Assembly: GCA_013368315.1 (NCBI GenBank)
Contig: JAACJM010000111.1
Location: 124,001 to 188,000, forward strand
Direction: 5' to 3'
Source: Tetrapyrgos nigripes
Lineage: Eukaryota; Basidiomycota; Agaricomycetes; Agaricales; Campanellaceae
Length of the DNA stretch: 64,000 bases
Shown here: positions 9,701 through 22,500 of the stretch, piece by piece
Numbering within the stretch: the stretch's first letter is position 1
How the letters are laid out: every line of letters begins with the position of its first letter
Program-made: the position numbers and the translations under genes
Notes under the pieces: model-generated
The model's input: only the letters and a program-made list of their open reading frames with translations
Databases searched by the model: none
What the model was told of the DNA's origin: nothing

Positions 9701-10894
9701 GGCTATTGTTGTACCCATGAGTCTTTAGAGCAAAGTGGACAACGAGTGGCAGCCAAGAGTTGTGCTGGCAGTTTGCTAGCAGTTGACACGTTATGTTCCA
9801 ATTGCGGAATAAATGTTGAATTAACGTCGAACACAGGTCGAACCCTTTATGGCATATTCCCACACTTTTCCTGGACGCTTATCCCACCATCTCAGTCTTT
9901 AATTCGCTTCGCGTTGAAACAACAGAGCATATTTCACCTCGGAGAGGTTCAGGATAGGATGTAAATATGTATTTGTAGCTTGAGAATATTTCTTGTGTCT
10001 ATCTTTTTAGTGATACACAATATTTTTGCATGTTGATACATAACTGTCATAAAATGGTCAATCTGGGACATTCATCTTGGATTAGAGGTATCATGCAGCG
10101 CTTTGAAAATCACCAAAAAATGGGAAAATGTGCTGAATAACAGTTAAAGCAGTAATCTAAAGGTATCCAGTCATAAACAGCTGTCTGAAAATGGCAGAGC
10201 TTTAAAAGCCACCTTGGTTGCAAAAACTTCAAAAAAGTGATCATCCAAAGACTCAAACGCATACATCACTTGTTAGACCCTCTGGTGTATAGTGACACTT
10301 GGCACCAATACCTGCGGCTGAGTCTTAATACATGTAAAATCCTTTGACCTCTGGGTGTTATTTAAAATGGTTCATCAAGTCAGAACGTGTCATACCTGTG
10401 AATGATCACTGAATTAGTGTCGAACTATGCATATAGCAACTTAACGCAGTTGCTTTCTGGGTCCAGAAAGCAACTTTCAAGTAATTTTATGCACACTTGA
10501 TACATCTACAATGAACCGGTATGGACTGTACATGCCCAAGGATTTACAATAATGGTTATTCTTTCAGCCACAATTGTTGCTGATCAAGTGCAGATTGCCA
10601 TTTAGTACCCAAAAATGCCTAGGAAGAGAAGATAATATGGTTTCTTCACTTAAGAGTGTTCTCAACGACTCATCAATCAATTGTGCTCTGGTATAGGTGT
10701 ACAAATTGGGGGAATGTGTACATAAGGACCAGAGCAGGGCAGGCCTGACCCTGATCCCCATAAAAACTGGCACTACAGAATATGCCGATAAATCTGAGTC
10801 TAGACTTTCGACTGACCCGAGTAACAGATGCAAGGATTCAAGAGTAAAAGGTGAGGAGGGGTAAGGGAATGGAAACCTGGCGATGTAAGGATTT
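9701..10894. other. No gene seen; AT-rich unassigned sequence
   Basis: No long frame, splice-consistent gene or recognised domain was found on either strand. It lies between repeat blocks and probably consists of older decayed elements. Confidence 0.5.
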
Positions 10895-11360
10895 CCAGGG
10901 GCTGTGCAATGGCCTGAACCCGGAGCATTTCCCAAAGAAATCTATGCGTATTTCTGTATATTTACCTACATACTACATACAGAGTGCTATGATGCATATT
11001 TATAATGATGAACACTACATATGGATGCAATGGGCCAGCGCCCAAGCAGGGTGGGAAATATTCCAGGGTGCAGCCCCTAATAGCTTGCACCGATTGTGAA
11101 TAGCCTAGTTCTTGGAAAGCCCAACGACAATTTAAATTTTTATCTATGTACCACTACACTACAGTGTACTAATATGATTGGTATACGTGTAGGCGCAATA
11201 TCCCCATGTGCCCAAGCAGGGCAGGAATATTCCCAGGGGATCGGGTATGTGTCCGAGCCCAAGAATTTTCCAAATAACCTGAACCCAGAGTGTTTTCCAA
11301 AAATCCCGATGGCAAGTGAGCACTGGGGGAAGGCATTTTCTGAAGTATAGACCAGAGACT
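10895..11360 (-). repeat. Inverted units of the local repeat family
   Basis: On the minus strand two units can be read. One contains GGTTCAGGTTATTTGGAAAA (about 11254-11300) and a CCCTGGGAATATTCCTGCCC block. The other contains CTGGAATATTTCCCACCCTG (about 11045-11065) and GGGTTCAGGCCATTGC. They are the same family as 6961-7265 and 9561-9700 in opposite orientation. Coordinates are approximate. Confidence 0.65.
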
Positions 11361-14339
11361 GTGGATCTTCAGTACAAACAAGGAGGAGGTTCAAGATGGT
11401 ACATGCTTCACGCTCTCAGAATGGTGTCTTTAACGTGACCATATAGTACTCCGTATCGCGTGCTCATCGTTATCAGGAGGAGTCGGTTTTGCTGCAGGAG
11501 GAGATGAGAAGCATGCTGCATAGTTGTCACCATGGGGTATGAGGACAAGCAGTGGTCGGAACGTGCTAAATGGGTGAGGAGTTTATAGAAGGACAGCGTA
11601 TGCTCACTATCAGATGTCGGTTCACGTGAAGATGGCAAACAAATGTAAGGCAAAATAACCCTCCATCCCAAAGGAGTTCTTGATGGGAGAAGCTGCTATC
11701 TTACTTCAGAATGCCCAGGTATGTATGGACAGTCTGGCGCAGGTTTTAGAGTCAGTAGTAGTATCTTATCTTGTCTTATCTCATGCATTAGTAAGTCGCT
11801 GCTTGTTTTTAGTATCTTATCTCGTGTATTAGTAAGTCGGTGCTGCCATGCCGAGCTGGGGCCATGACTAGACCTCCAGACTAGTCACATGGACACAGAG
11901 ACTGCGTTGAGCAACGTTGAGTCAGCAACTTCACTGTGTTTAGCCATGGGTAAATGTAGTGAGGTTTTATAAAAGCAGCCATGGCTACAAACATGAATTT
12001 TACAAAAGTATAAATAGTGGTTGATCCATCGTTTTATACAATACCTGTATCATAGGGTGGCCTGTTGACTGCAATGTTGACTGCCAACACTCCATATTTT
12101 CATTCCATAGGGCGAATATTTCTTCAGAAAATAGTAAAATCATACTAGAAGGTGCTCCCGGCCCATTATGGTAGAAATCCAGGTTTTTATGTAGGCTGTA
12201 TATAGTTCCAAAATCACCCACATTTATTTCCTGAATGGTATGTACAAGGCTTTAATTCTCTATCTTATCTGAGTCTCTCTATGTGATTCGCTAACTGAAG
12301 AGATCATTGGCCAGAGCCGCAGCAATGCAGTTTGGTACCAACCTTCTGAGCTTTAGTTTGATGGGTTTTCTTTGTCTTTCTCTCAGGGTTTTTCTATCAT
12401 TTATCTATTGTTTTATCTTCGTTCCTTACTGCGCTCAGCAGCACATAGTCACTTTAGTCACCTTGAGCTTAAGACTCATTTTGTATGATATCCATATGAC
12501 AAGTCCCTATGAATACTTACATTTATGTATCTACTACAGGAGTTCTGGAATACATGACTTACTCCAGTCTGTTAAGTCCGAGTCTCAGCAGCATGAACTG
12601 TGTGGAAATCTTCCCCTGCTTCACTTCTACCTCTTGCTATGCCTTGGATATCTCCCAAGTGTCCCTCAATACAGCAAGAGCCTTGTTGATACTAGGCAAT
12701 GGAAGTCTTACTTTGTACATTCTTGAGAGCCGGAATATTAAAAAAAAAACAGCCCACAGTGAGTACCAGCCAAGTATTGTATTGACGTGAGGTGGATTAA
12801 ATACTTAAGAACTCTAACCAAACCCAAAAGGATTCAGGAGACTCAAGCTTCAAGGGTGGCTCCGGTGAGTCGATGTTTCGTATATGGGATAGTAGGATCT
12901 GGGAAGGGTCAGTAGAGTGGATAAGGGAAGGGGAAGGCAAATAAGCCTTATTCACAGAGGGTGGCTGAGGTAGGAAGGTTATGTGGGGAAGAAGGGATTC
13001 AATTGTTCAAGTTCTACTTAATACATTTTATATACTTCTTCTATTCCTACATTTACTATGTTCCAGACCTTAGATGAACAATGAAAATACCTAGAATGTA
13101 CACGTACAATACACGAAATGCCACAATGACGAGAGAGAGAGAAAATACTAAAATACATGTATAAATCAATATAATATGAAACTCCACGTACATATGCAGA
13201 AAGAAAGAACACGACGACCTACGTAGTGACACGAATGCTCATACGTACCACCAGAGAATCTCCAGTTCTCCCTACAGCCTCCTCGTATGAAATTGGACAG
13301 GGAAAAACCAAAAGGCCAAAATGCTGAGCCATGTGAACTGCTCTCCTATTCCTGTCATCTCCAGCTACAGGTGACGCACTTAGCACAAGCGTACTAAAAC
13401 AGATACCACAAATGGTATCTTAATATCTAACATTCAAGTTTTATGCGCACGGAGATTCTCTTGAAATCTCTCTTTTCCTTTTTTTTCTTTCTTTCCTGCG
13501 AATTTTCAGGCTGGGATACCCAAGGAAATGGTGCATAAACCTTTCCAAATGAGTTTCCTGGTCCCTCGAAAACTTGACCTTTCCGAACTAACTTTTGGCC
13601 AATGAATATTACGAGGCCCTTTAGGCCGAGTTAACTTATGTCGACCCCCCAATTGAGTATCAAGCTTTCTCACGGGTTCTAACTTTTACACGCCACCTCA
13701 GCGCTCCGAAGTGCCCGAACACTGCCATTTCAGCTGACGCTCAACTGACACGTCATTCCTGCCCTCCCTCCATCGCTGTCGATGCACCAGGTTCAGACGT
13801 GTTTACCTTCCCTCAACAGCCATCAAAAGTCATCAAGAGCCACTCTCTGAGACTCTGAATCACTATGGATACCTCTAATCCAAGGTCATTTAAAGGCGCT
13901 GTTACATTAAAATGGTACAGTATTGGGCTCTATCTAATTAAAAGAATTTTTTACTGCATACGAAACTGTTTTACTTAAACAGGCCTCGTAATTTGCCATG
14001 CGAAGCAGTGGCACCTTTCCCCAGTTGGTTAGTGCTGGGTGTGAGAAACGTAAAGATCAACTCACACGTTTTTGGCGTGTTGCATTGCAATGCTCGCCTC
14101 TGGCACATCTCTCATGTTATAGTCAGGAAGTCTCTGGTGACTAGGCGACACTATTAGCACGACAAACTCTTTTTGGCCTAACTGTACCCATCTTTATTAC
14201 GGACAAGTCTCGTTCAAGGATTGAAAGCACGATTGACGGAGGACGAGGGAACCTACACTTGATCCAAGGCAGGTGCCTCCACCTCACTTCTTGAGCGCTT
14301 CCAGCTCATCCATCCAAAGATATCCCTTAAGTCTCTCCG
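11361..14339. other. Gene-poor stretch with short repeats
   Basis: No supported gene. A short direct duplication (TAGTATCTTATCT...TTAGTAAGTCG) lies at about 11759-11845. TGTTGACTGC motifs at about 12063-12085 echo those at 6511-6556. A small AG dinucleotide run sits at about 13133-13142. Several hydrophobic short frames (for example 12307-12726, +) have no support as genes. 14200-14339 is presumably the promoter of the kinase gene. Confidence 0.5.
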
Positions 14340-17300
14340 ATGTCCCAACTGACTGTTGGTGGAGAATTGCCAGGTAAGCAGGTCTGGATGCTCTTGTTGT
14401 TCACCCCACTCTCCCTTTGGTTTTTGATCACCTTCCTTTCCAATACAGCTCATGCTGCCGATAGTTATGCGCAGGTGCTCGAACAAACACTTGGCATTTT
14501 GCAAGACGGAAAGAAGTCAGAACTGCAGAAAATTCTGGAACTGAAAGGAGATGAAGCCCAAGAACAGCTTGACATACTCCAGTCTGTGAGCATCAGCCTG
14601 TAGCTCTCTGAAAATCATTCTGACAACATCTTCAGATAGCGGACTCTCCTCGACCTCTGACTCCACGTGGCCGATTTCTTACATTAAAGACCATTTTTTG
14701 CCTTTCGCAAGAGTCTGGGCAGTATCCTAGGTGCTATGTCATCAAGAATCTGAAACTCGGCCCACGTATAGCTAGAGGCGCATTTGGAGATCTTTACAAA
14801 GCGACAGTTGAAGCCAACGGTCAGGATGAAAATGTGGTACCCAATGACAAGTTTTACGCAGTGAAAGTGGTTCAACTGTTTCCGGGTAGCGTCGACATCA
14901 CGGTGCGTCAGATATCTTGTATCTCCGGCATTAGCTCAATTTCCCTTGCTTCTACCTACTCCCAGGACTGTCTACGGGAAGCCATATTGTGGAGGCAACT
15001 CAAACATCCGAATGTCCTACCTTTCCTAGGGATGTACTATCAGGATGAGATTCAGCAGGATGTATGTTTCGTTTCTCCCTACATGGACATGGGCAGTCTC
15101 TCTGTTATGTTGAAGAATAAGCCGCCAGCGGATGAGGATCTGTATACACTAGTAAGTTCTTTCGTCAACTTCGTTTACTTCAGCTGATTTTCGTTCCTTT
15201 GGGATAGGTGCACGACATTGCCTGTGGATTGACATATTTACATGGAGAAAAAATTATTCATGGCGATCTGAAAGATGTGTGTATTGGAATCATTTATACC
15301 TGGATCCTATCTGATGTATGTTTGCCCATTTCTGCTCGCCTTTACTTGGCTCGCCTATGTAGGCCAACGTACTCATCTCCGATGGTTCTCGAGCGTCCCT
15401 CTGCGACTTCGGTCAATCTCGCTTGGCAACCGCCACAGGTTTCAAGTCTACCAAACGCCAAGGCGGCGGTACTCCGGGGTTTATAGCTCCTGAGGTCTCG
15501 AAACGCGGACGCACTTCCAATGAAGGCGATGTGTATGCATTTGGGCGTTTATGCTTTCAGGTGGGTATTCTCAAAGTTCAGAATAACCCAGTCTCTTATA
15601 TCATCCTGGACAGATTCTGAAGAAGATGTACGGCCTTCTCGACCTGAGATGGTTGAGCGAGGATTCGCACGAGGTTGACCCAACGCGCCCCGAGGGGCTG
15701 CCATCTCGGAGAGACTTGGATTTGATATGGGACATGATTCTAAAGTGTTTGGACGGAAAACCCTCTTTGCGACCAGATGCAAAAGAATTGGTGTCACTGG
15801 TTGACGAAATGAGTCCCAAGAAAATAATACCTCCTCCTGACTGGGATGACTTGGACCCGTCGTTTATGCGATTACGGAGTAATGTGGACCATGGAGAGAT
15901 GTGTTTGCGTTCGTCTCTGCCTGCCAACCTATCTGCTCCAATGACTATACACTCAGCAGCTTCAGTGTCTCTTCCTGACGGTGGTAATTCGCCTATGCTT
16001 TTAGACCGTACTACTTCCCCTTACCTTCAGCCTGCCCAGTCATTGCAGAATTTTCCGTCGCACATCTCCGTCTATACAGAGAACCCGGAGAAGACCCAGA
16101 TCGATTATCAAGAAATTCCTCCACATTATTATCAACAGCATCTCTCGAGGAATTACAAGTCGTCGCTGGGAATGGCGTTGGATTATCAGTATGCGACTGG
16201 ATCCCGTCATCGGTCACCTGGAGATGTACGTACAGGCCTTTCGGACACGACTGGTGAATCCATGTCGTCAATAGCCGTCCCGACTGCGATCATCGAGAAT
16301 ACTGAACTGCCCACTGCCCCAACGGTGTATGAACAATATCCTATGGAGATGGCCCTCTCGAACCCGCCGCAATCCATGCAACCCAGTATGACTCCTACTC
16401 AGCCGGCCTCCCACATACCCATCCAATCTTGCCGGACCGGCACAGCAGTGGTAGGATGGCAACCAAACGAGCACCTCCCAACTTCTATCATCCAGACTTC
16501 CTTCACTCAGTTCCCCGTACCCAGTGAACAGGCGTCTTCTGCATATCAATCCCAGTCTTTTGAGCCTCCCGTAAGGAATTCTCAACTATCGGAGTGGCCT
16601 TCCACGCCGGTGCAGCCTCCCGCCTTCTTGTCGTCTCTGGATTCCTACGTGTTGATGACACGAGGTTCTCCACCCGAGTTTCTTTCCAACTTGCGCACGA
16701 GAACGTTGAAGGGCCTTCGGCATTATTCTTCAGAGGAGGAACTTTCGAGGTGGGATTTGATGGATGTGGATACGACGGAAAACAGCCCTGCTTCAGCTAC
16801 ACAAGCTGCAAGTGATGAGGGGTCAGAACCACCGAAGAAAAAAAAGGGTAAGATGCATCCTTGTGAGATATGTGGCAAGGCGTTTCCTCGGTGAGTATCG
16901 CGTTCTCTTCATACAGGTAGAGGTGCCGATAGCTAACGATGTATGTATGCTATCAGTCCCAGTGGTTTAAAGATCCATATGAATACGCACGCACATCTAA
17001 AACGTTCGTTTTGTCACTCTTCTCGGCCATCGTTCCACATCATTCATGTCCTCTTCCTCTCTCCTCCTCTAGCATTCGGCTGCGGGTATCCTGGGTGTCA
17101 TAGGACATTTACAGTCAAATCAAACGCGAAAAGACATCTGCGGACTCACGGTATCAATCCCGACCTCTTCTCATCCCGTCCCGACTGGTCAATCGATTTC
17201 GAAGACCCACAAATCGTCCAGGAAGGTGGCAGTGGGACGACTAACCTCGCTGCGCCCTCCAAAATCAAATGGATGCCTCTCCCCCTTTCCTCCCGTTTCA

Positions 17301-17605
17301 ATGCCACTTCTCCCAGTCCGACTACTCGTAACTCGATGCCAGCATTGGTGGGTGGAAACGGGGATTGGGAATCTGATTGCGAAGAGTCGGAGTCAAGTTT
17401 GGATGAACACCACCATCATCTTTGGCCAATGTACACTATTCGTGGCGGGTCAGTGCCAGTTGGGGATGTGCAGAGCTATGCGCCCGAGATTACCGTCGGG
17501 ACTCTAAGGTTGGAGAGTCCACCAAGGGATGTCAACGTTGGGTTTTCGTGTAACGGGTCATCGGATAGTCTCGGGATTACGGAGTTATATTATTCCGGAC
17601 TATAA
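14340..17605 (+). CDS. TKL-type protein kinase fused to two C2H2 zinc fingers
   Basis: Nine exons: 14340-14373, 14449-14585, 14636-14902, 14966-15151, 15208-15276, 15363-15560, 15614-16890, 16957-17003, 17073-17605. All junctions are GT-AG and in phase, giving 915 residues. The kinase domain lies at about residues 96-350: glycine loop ARGAFG (103-108), Lys134 in FYAVK, Glu151, catalytic loop HGDLKDANVL (226-235; HGD in place of HRD, common in agaricomycete TKL kinases), DFG 246-248 and APE 273-275. A Ser/Pro/Gln-rich region of about 350 residues follows, then zinc fingers C-x2-C-x12-H-x3-H (714-734) and C-x4-C-x12-H-x3-H (742-764), and an acidic tail. Kinase C-lobe and first finger share one uninterrupted exon, so the fusion is seen directly. 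Alternatively two overlapping transcripts share that exon. It suggests a kinase that also binds DNA. Confidence 0.8.
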
Positions 17606-18687
17606 GTATCTACACAGTCGGTTACGCTTTCCTTAGTCTTTTTACCTCCTACCATTTGCTTCACGCGCCTACTTTGTCTCTACCTCGTATTCTCTGCTAT
17701 AGAACGGGTTTATTTGGATATTTGGGCACGAATCAAGAAGAGATTGACTCACCACCCCTCACGGCTATATTAGAGCCGTTACATTTCGGGACAGTCTGCT
17801 TTCAGCGATGAGTATGAGCAGTCTGAGGCTGGGACTGGGAGGCAGTGTGCAGAGATGGGGAGGAACACGCCGTATCAGGGCCACGGAACATACTCTTATC
17901 ATTAGTCTGGGATCAAGGTGAGTGTGTGATATTCTTGACGTCCTTTAAGTATCCCCAGCCTGACCGTTCGATTACTTGGTCTCGCGTGTCATCTTCGCTG
18001 GCCGATGACTACTTGTCCGTCTATTTGTATGAAAAATATTTCCCAGCTTTTGGTTCAAACAGAGACCACTGTCGCGGATCATTGGAGAAGGAGGAGTTAT
18101 TACGCGGCATCGGTCCAAGAGCTGAAACGCCGGTTTCCGGGAAGTTGGATTACAGTTTTCTCCTGCATGAACTTGCTTTTTTCATTTTCTTTTCCCCCTT
18201 CCTTGCTACTTGTTCGACTGGTATTTTAGGGATTTTGTATGGATTTTTTTTGTTAGAATCCGGTTGGATAGAAAGACAAGAGTAAAGATGAAATATGAAA
18301 GAAAAGAGTCTGTGGCCCACCTTTGTCTCGTAGTAGCGAAGACAGAGGTTCTCTAAAGTAAGTTAAAGGTAATAGTATATATAGGAGAATGCATGTGGAC
18401 CATAGACGAGAAGAGAAAACAAAGAAAGAGAAAGGAACCGTAAGTAACCGTACCATGATGCATTGACACGTCAGCCCCTATTCACGATGTACTTTCATCA
18501 TACTTCAACATTTTTTTTGGTCTGGACATTTTTTGAGCTTTCGCTTTTACTGTCTCGTGCTTTATCACTTTCCTTGTCTCGTCAGTTAATCCCCACCTGG
18601 ACTTCCTTGTTTGTAGAACGACGATACTTTGATTTGGAGTCTGACACTCAGAGTTCCCATGTACAAGTATACCGACATGCATTCTGA
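17606..18687. other. Kinase gene 3' region, no second gene seen
   Basis: This is probably 3' untranslated and intergenic sequence. A 146-residue frame at 17845-18285 (+) has a hydrophobic end but no homology or splice support. Confidence 0.4.
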
Positions 18688-19110
18688 ATGAAGATCACTT
18701 ACTTGACAACATACAAGCTGTCTGAGCTGCGAGCATCTTTTTTTGCGTGCCCAAAAGAGTCGCCACCCAGTAATGGACATTTTGGAGACGAATTTGGAGA
18801 CTCTATGATCTATGAAGGTACTGCAGTCTCAGACACCGATCTGGTCAGTTTCCACTCGGCCCTCGCTTCTACTGAGGGTGCAGATAAAAGTGGCTTTCTT
18901 TCGAGAATGGGCAGTCTATGCAAGTTCAGAAGACTCCGGCGAAAAACAAAGAAATCAAAAGGGCGTCCGACGATTTCAATACCCAGTCTTTCAGACGCTC
19001 TTGGAATCAGCTCAAACCGACTCCCCAGTATCGGTGGGACAGATGGCGTGTCAGCAATAAGCCATGCAGGTAATGCAGAAGGTGATCTTTTTAGCGGCGC
19101 TGAGCGATAA
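18688..19110 (+). CDS. Hypothetical protein, weak support
   Basis: An open frame of 140 residues starting MKITYLTTYKLSEL, with a basic patch KFRRLRRKTKKSKGR at about residues 78-92 and a Ser/Gly-rich end. No domain, signal peptide or membrane segment is recognised. The frame is longer than its neighbours and compositionally protein-like, but it has no splice or family support. It lies between two well-supported genes and could be part of an untranslated region. Confidence 0.25.
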   Translation: MKITYLTTYKLSELRASFFACPKESPPSNGHFGDEFGDSMIYEGTAVSDTDLVSFHSALASTEGADKSGFLSRMGSLCKFRRLRRKTKKSKGRPTISIPSLSDALGISSNRLPSIGGTDGVSAISHAGNAEGDLFSGAER

Positions 19111-19581
19111 TGGTCGATGCATTCCGGCAAATACTGCGGAAACCCGATTTTGAGGGAGCGACACCCGAACTGGAAGAAGAGGAGGACAAAAGGCTTGATA
19201 ACAAAGAAACAAGTGGCCGAGGAGGGTGAAATATACGACGGGTCAGCTCATCAAAAGGTAGAGACAATCAATGACAGTGACTCTGGGTGACGTTCGGTAA
19301 CATTCCTATTATGGCAGAACATGGCCTGAGTACAAAATGAATCAGATTCGCTGTTCCAAATACAAAGATTGAATTCTTCTACACACAAGCAACATGAAAC
19401 GAAAATGAGTGAAGATACGTGGAATACAACAGGTATAAGTTGGGGATAAAATATTTAGGTAGATGTAAGTAGATGAGCAAAGTGACAGCAGAACCAATAC
19501 ACCTCCTTGAAGGAATGGAAAGAGTCAAAGCAACAAGAAAAGTGAAACAGAAAGCTCCCGCCGAACCCGTCAGCCAGGTCG
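19111..19581. other. Intergenic, no feature seen
   Basis: About 470 bases before the stop codon of the minus-strand kelch-BTB gene. It probably contains that gene's 3' untranslated region. Confidence 0.4.
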
Positions 19582-22500
19582 TTACAACGTGATACCTAGG
19601 CCTTCCATGCCACGATACAATGTATTCAGCTCCTTCTTCTTCTTCTCTTTAGAATTAGATGAGAGAGCATCGGCCTGAGCCGCCTCTTCACGCTTACGAG
19701 CGTTCTCTTTGAGCTGAATAGCTAAGTTCTCCGTCCTAGCCTTGGCGACCTCCTTCCTCCACTTCTTCTCCTGTACCTTGACAGCCTTGGCATCCATTTT
19801 TTCTTGATGTTTGGTACCCCTGGCATCATACACGGCGTCGTCGCTCGACTTGCCCCGGAAGAAGCGACCAACGGGGTTAGAGTCTTTATAAGGTGTCATG
19901 AAGACATCTGGCGAGGAAACCGGTTGATGAGGCAATGAAGGAAGAGGGAAAGCAAACTCTCTTGAAGGAGACCCTGGCGGCGAAGAATTTTCGGGGGCAG
20001 AAAAAAACCTTCTATCGAATTCGGTAGGTGACTCGTCATGATGAGACGTAGTTGTGGTAGTCATAATTATGGGTGATAACAGAGGTCGTTGTGGATGTGT
20101 TCCCTCTGCTGTTGAATGCACAATCATAGCGACCTTTTCATTTTCGGACTTCTCCGTGGCCCAAGGACGAGGCTTATCAAAGCTGGTTGCAGTGGGGTTC
20201 TCTGGTCGCTCGGGGCAGCTACTTTCTCGATCGTGATCTTCAATGGGACGTTCTTCGATGGCTGGCAGCGAATCCGAAAAGTCGGATATGCCAGGAGTCA
20301 TAGGTGAGGCATAACCACTACCAAGTGAGCTCCTTGAGGTCGACGATTTTAGCGAAGGAGTGTCGCTGCTATCGCCAACTGAGATATGCTGATGGGCTTG
20401 CCGTGTAGGAAGGTGGAATGTAGGATAAAGAGGAGTTGGGGGAAGGTAAACGCGCGTAATTTCGCCACTGGGCGATAACAGCTCGAATTCAGTCGGTCCG
20501 CTGGTTGTTGAACCCTGATGTGACCATCGACCGGAGGAGTCAATAGAAGCTGCATATCCATCATCCGTGTTGTCATATTCCTGCTCCAAAGGAGTCAAAT
20601 ACGGGTCCAGGACAGTATCCAGGGAGTCGTAGCTTTTTGCACGGCTGTGCAGAGGTCGAGCAACAGGCTCTTTGGCGAACGCCGATTCCATCATAGCCGC
20701 AATACTGTGTATCTCCTCGTCCGTGGTTATTGATACCGTGCTGAGGGGTCGTTTTAGCATGGACGGTGATCGCCGTGGTTGAGTGAATAGGAGCGCGGAA
20801 GAAGCTTGATCGTCTTCGGACCCAGATGTTGACGCCGGTGGGTTTCGTCGCTGTCGCTGATTGGTCCCTACAGATATAAACCAACATCATCAACATCATC
20901 GCCAATAATAGTTGTCAATAGGTAAGGTCAATACGTAGATACTAACTGTAGATATTCGCACTGTTCTCAAGGGCGTTTGATCTCCATCTAGCATCAGATG
21001 TACCTCGGGGTCTTGAAATGCTCTTGTCATTCGGCCCAGAATAACCATCTGTACCGTTTGGTCCTCCACCGTGTGAATCTCCATCTGGAGGAGGACGACC
21101 ACCATTTCCTCCGTCCTTTTCTCGCCGACTAGGCCGTTTCTGTGTGTAAGACTGATGAATCAGTCCCAATGATGTCAGTAACTCGCCTGAGAGAATAAAT
21201 AGATAATGGAGCTCACCATCACAGTTTTCAATGCCCTACACGGAGAACATAATTGAGCACAGGCGCCCAACGGATCAGAAACAAAATGACCTACCGAATC
21301 TGTAGACTCCGACACCCGCAAAGGGTAGCGACTTCGTATACACCAACCGATGTCGAATTGGACAATGCACGGTGCATAGCATGTTTGACCAACGACTCGA
21401 GATGGGCCAACTGGTAGTTGACCGAGAGTATCAAGAGCTGGCTGAGCACAGCTGGTGCATGTTGCAGGGGTGTGATAAGGGACAACGTATAGAAATACTG
21501 CAGGAAAGCCGTCGTGACAGCGTACGACTCTGACAGATGTAATGATCTAGGCGTTAGCCGAGGATCTGGACGTTCTTCGGGGTTGGCGAGCTCGTTTGGA
21601 AGGCTAACATCCATAGGAGAGTTGGCGAGAGTCTCACTAGTAGCCTTGGCGGACCGCAACATCTTTAGACGCTGCTCCCTAAACCACGGCCATCGGTCAT
21701 CCAGCAACTTCCGTGAACAGTTTATCCTCCTGTCATCATCACAGATGATCTCGAAATCAGCCAGCATCTTGTCTTCAAGAGCAGCCAGACCCAGCTGCTG
21801 CATACGAATATCTAGTTTCAGAGGCGGTGACTGGTATATGCCAAACGCTTCAAGGTCAACCACAGCAACATGATCCCAGCTAAGCAACCGACGATTGTAG
21901 TCGTCAACGAGGTTCCCATTGCGGTTCCCAAAGATCAAGAATTTGTTAGATCTTGCCCATAGGCAACCACGGAACCACGAGCCAGTCTCAACTGCTTTGC
22001 CTGGATCTATCCGCGACCATGTCATGGAGGCGAGATCGAGTACCCATATTGAGAAGGACTGATAGCTATGGGCAAGATATGTGCCGGCAATGATGAGATG
22101 ATTGCCAAGAATGGCACCTGTAGGGAAGCGAAGGCCTGGAGGGAAGGTTGTCCCGGTCATGGCAGAGGAACGGTCTTGGATGGTAAAGTCGGTATCAGGA
22201 AGCGGAGAGAACACTTCCAGCTCGCGCTTGACATCGGTGAACTGTTCATGCAGATTAGTATACAGGACTATTGTAGAGGCCAGAAACGCGAACGCACGTT
22301 GTAGTTGCTGTAAAGATAGATATCCGAGGGATGGTCTTCAGTTGGTGCAGCCGAGTATGGGAGATGTATGAGAGAATCTGTCGGTGTGGAATCGGCAGTA
22401 GGGGTAGGGGTATCGCGAAATCGAGAGTTAGAAGGACCCGGATGAGTGCGAGCTTCTTCCTGCGGTAAGCGAACACGGAGATGAGAAGACACAGCTACAC

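Noticed and set aside
12307..12726. Hydrophobic 139-codon frame as a membrane protein
   Set aside because: AT-rich repeat desert, no splice or family support; hydrophobicity follows from T-rich codons.
15626..16894. A separate transcription-factor gene starting inside this exon
   Set aside because: Possible, but no stop, promoter or 3' end separates it from the kinase, and the exon is in phase with the kinase exons. It is kept as the stated alternative.
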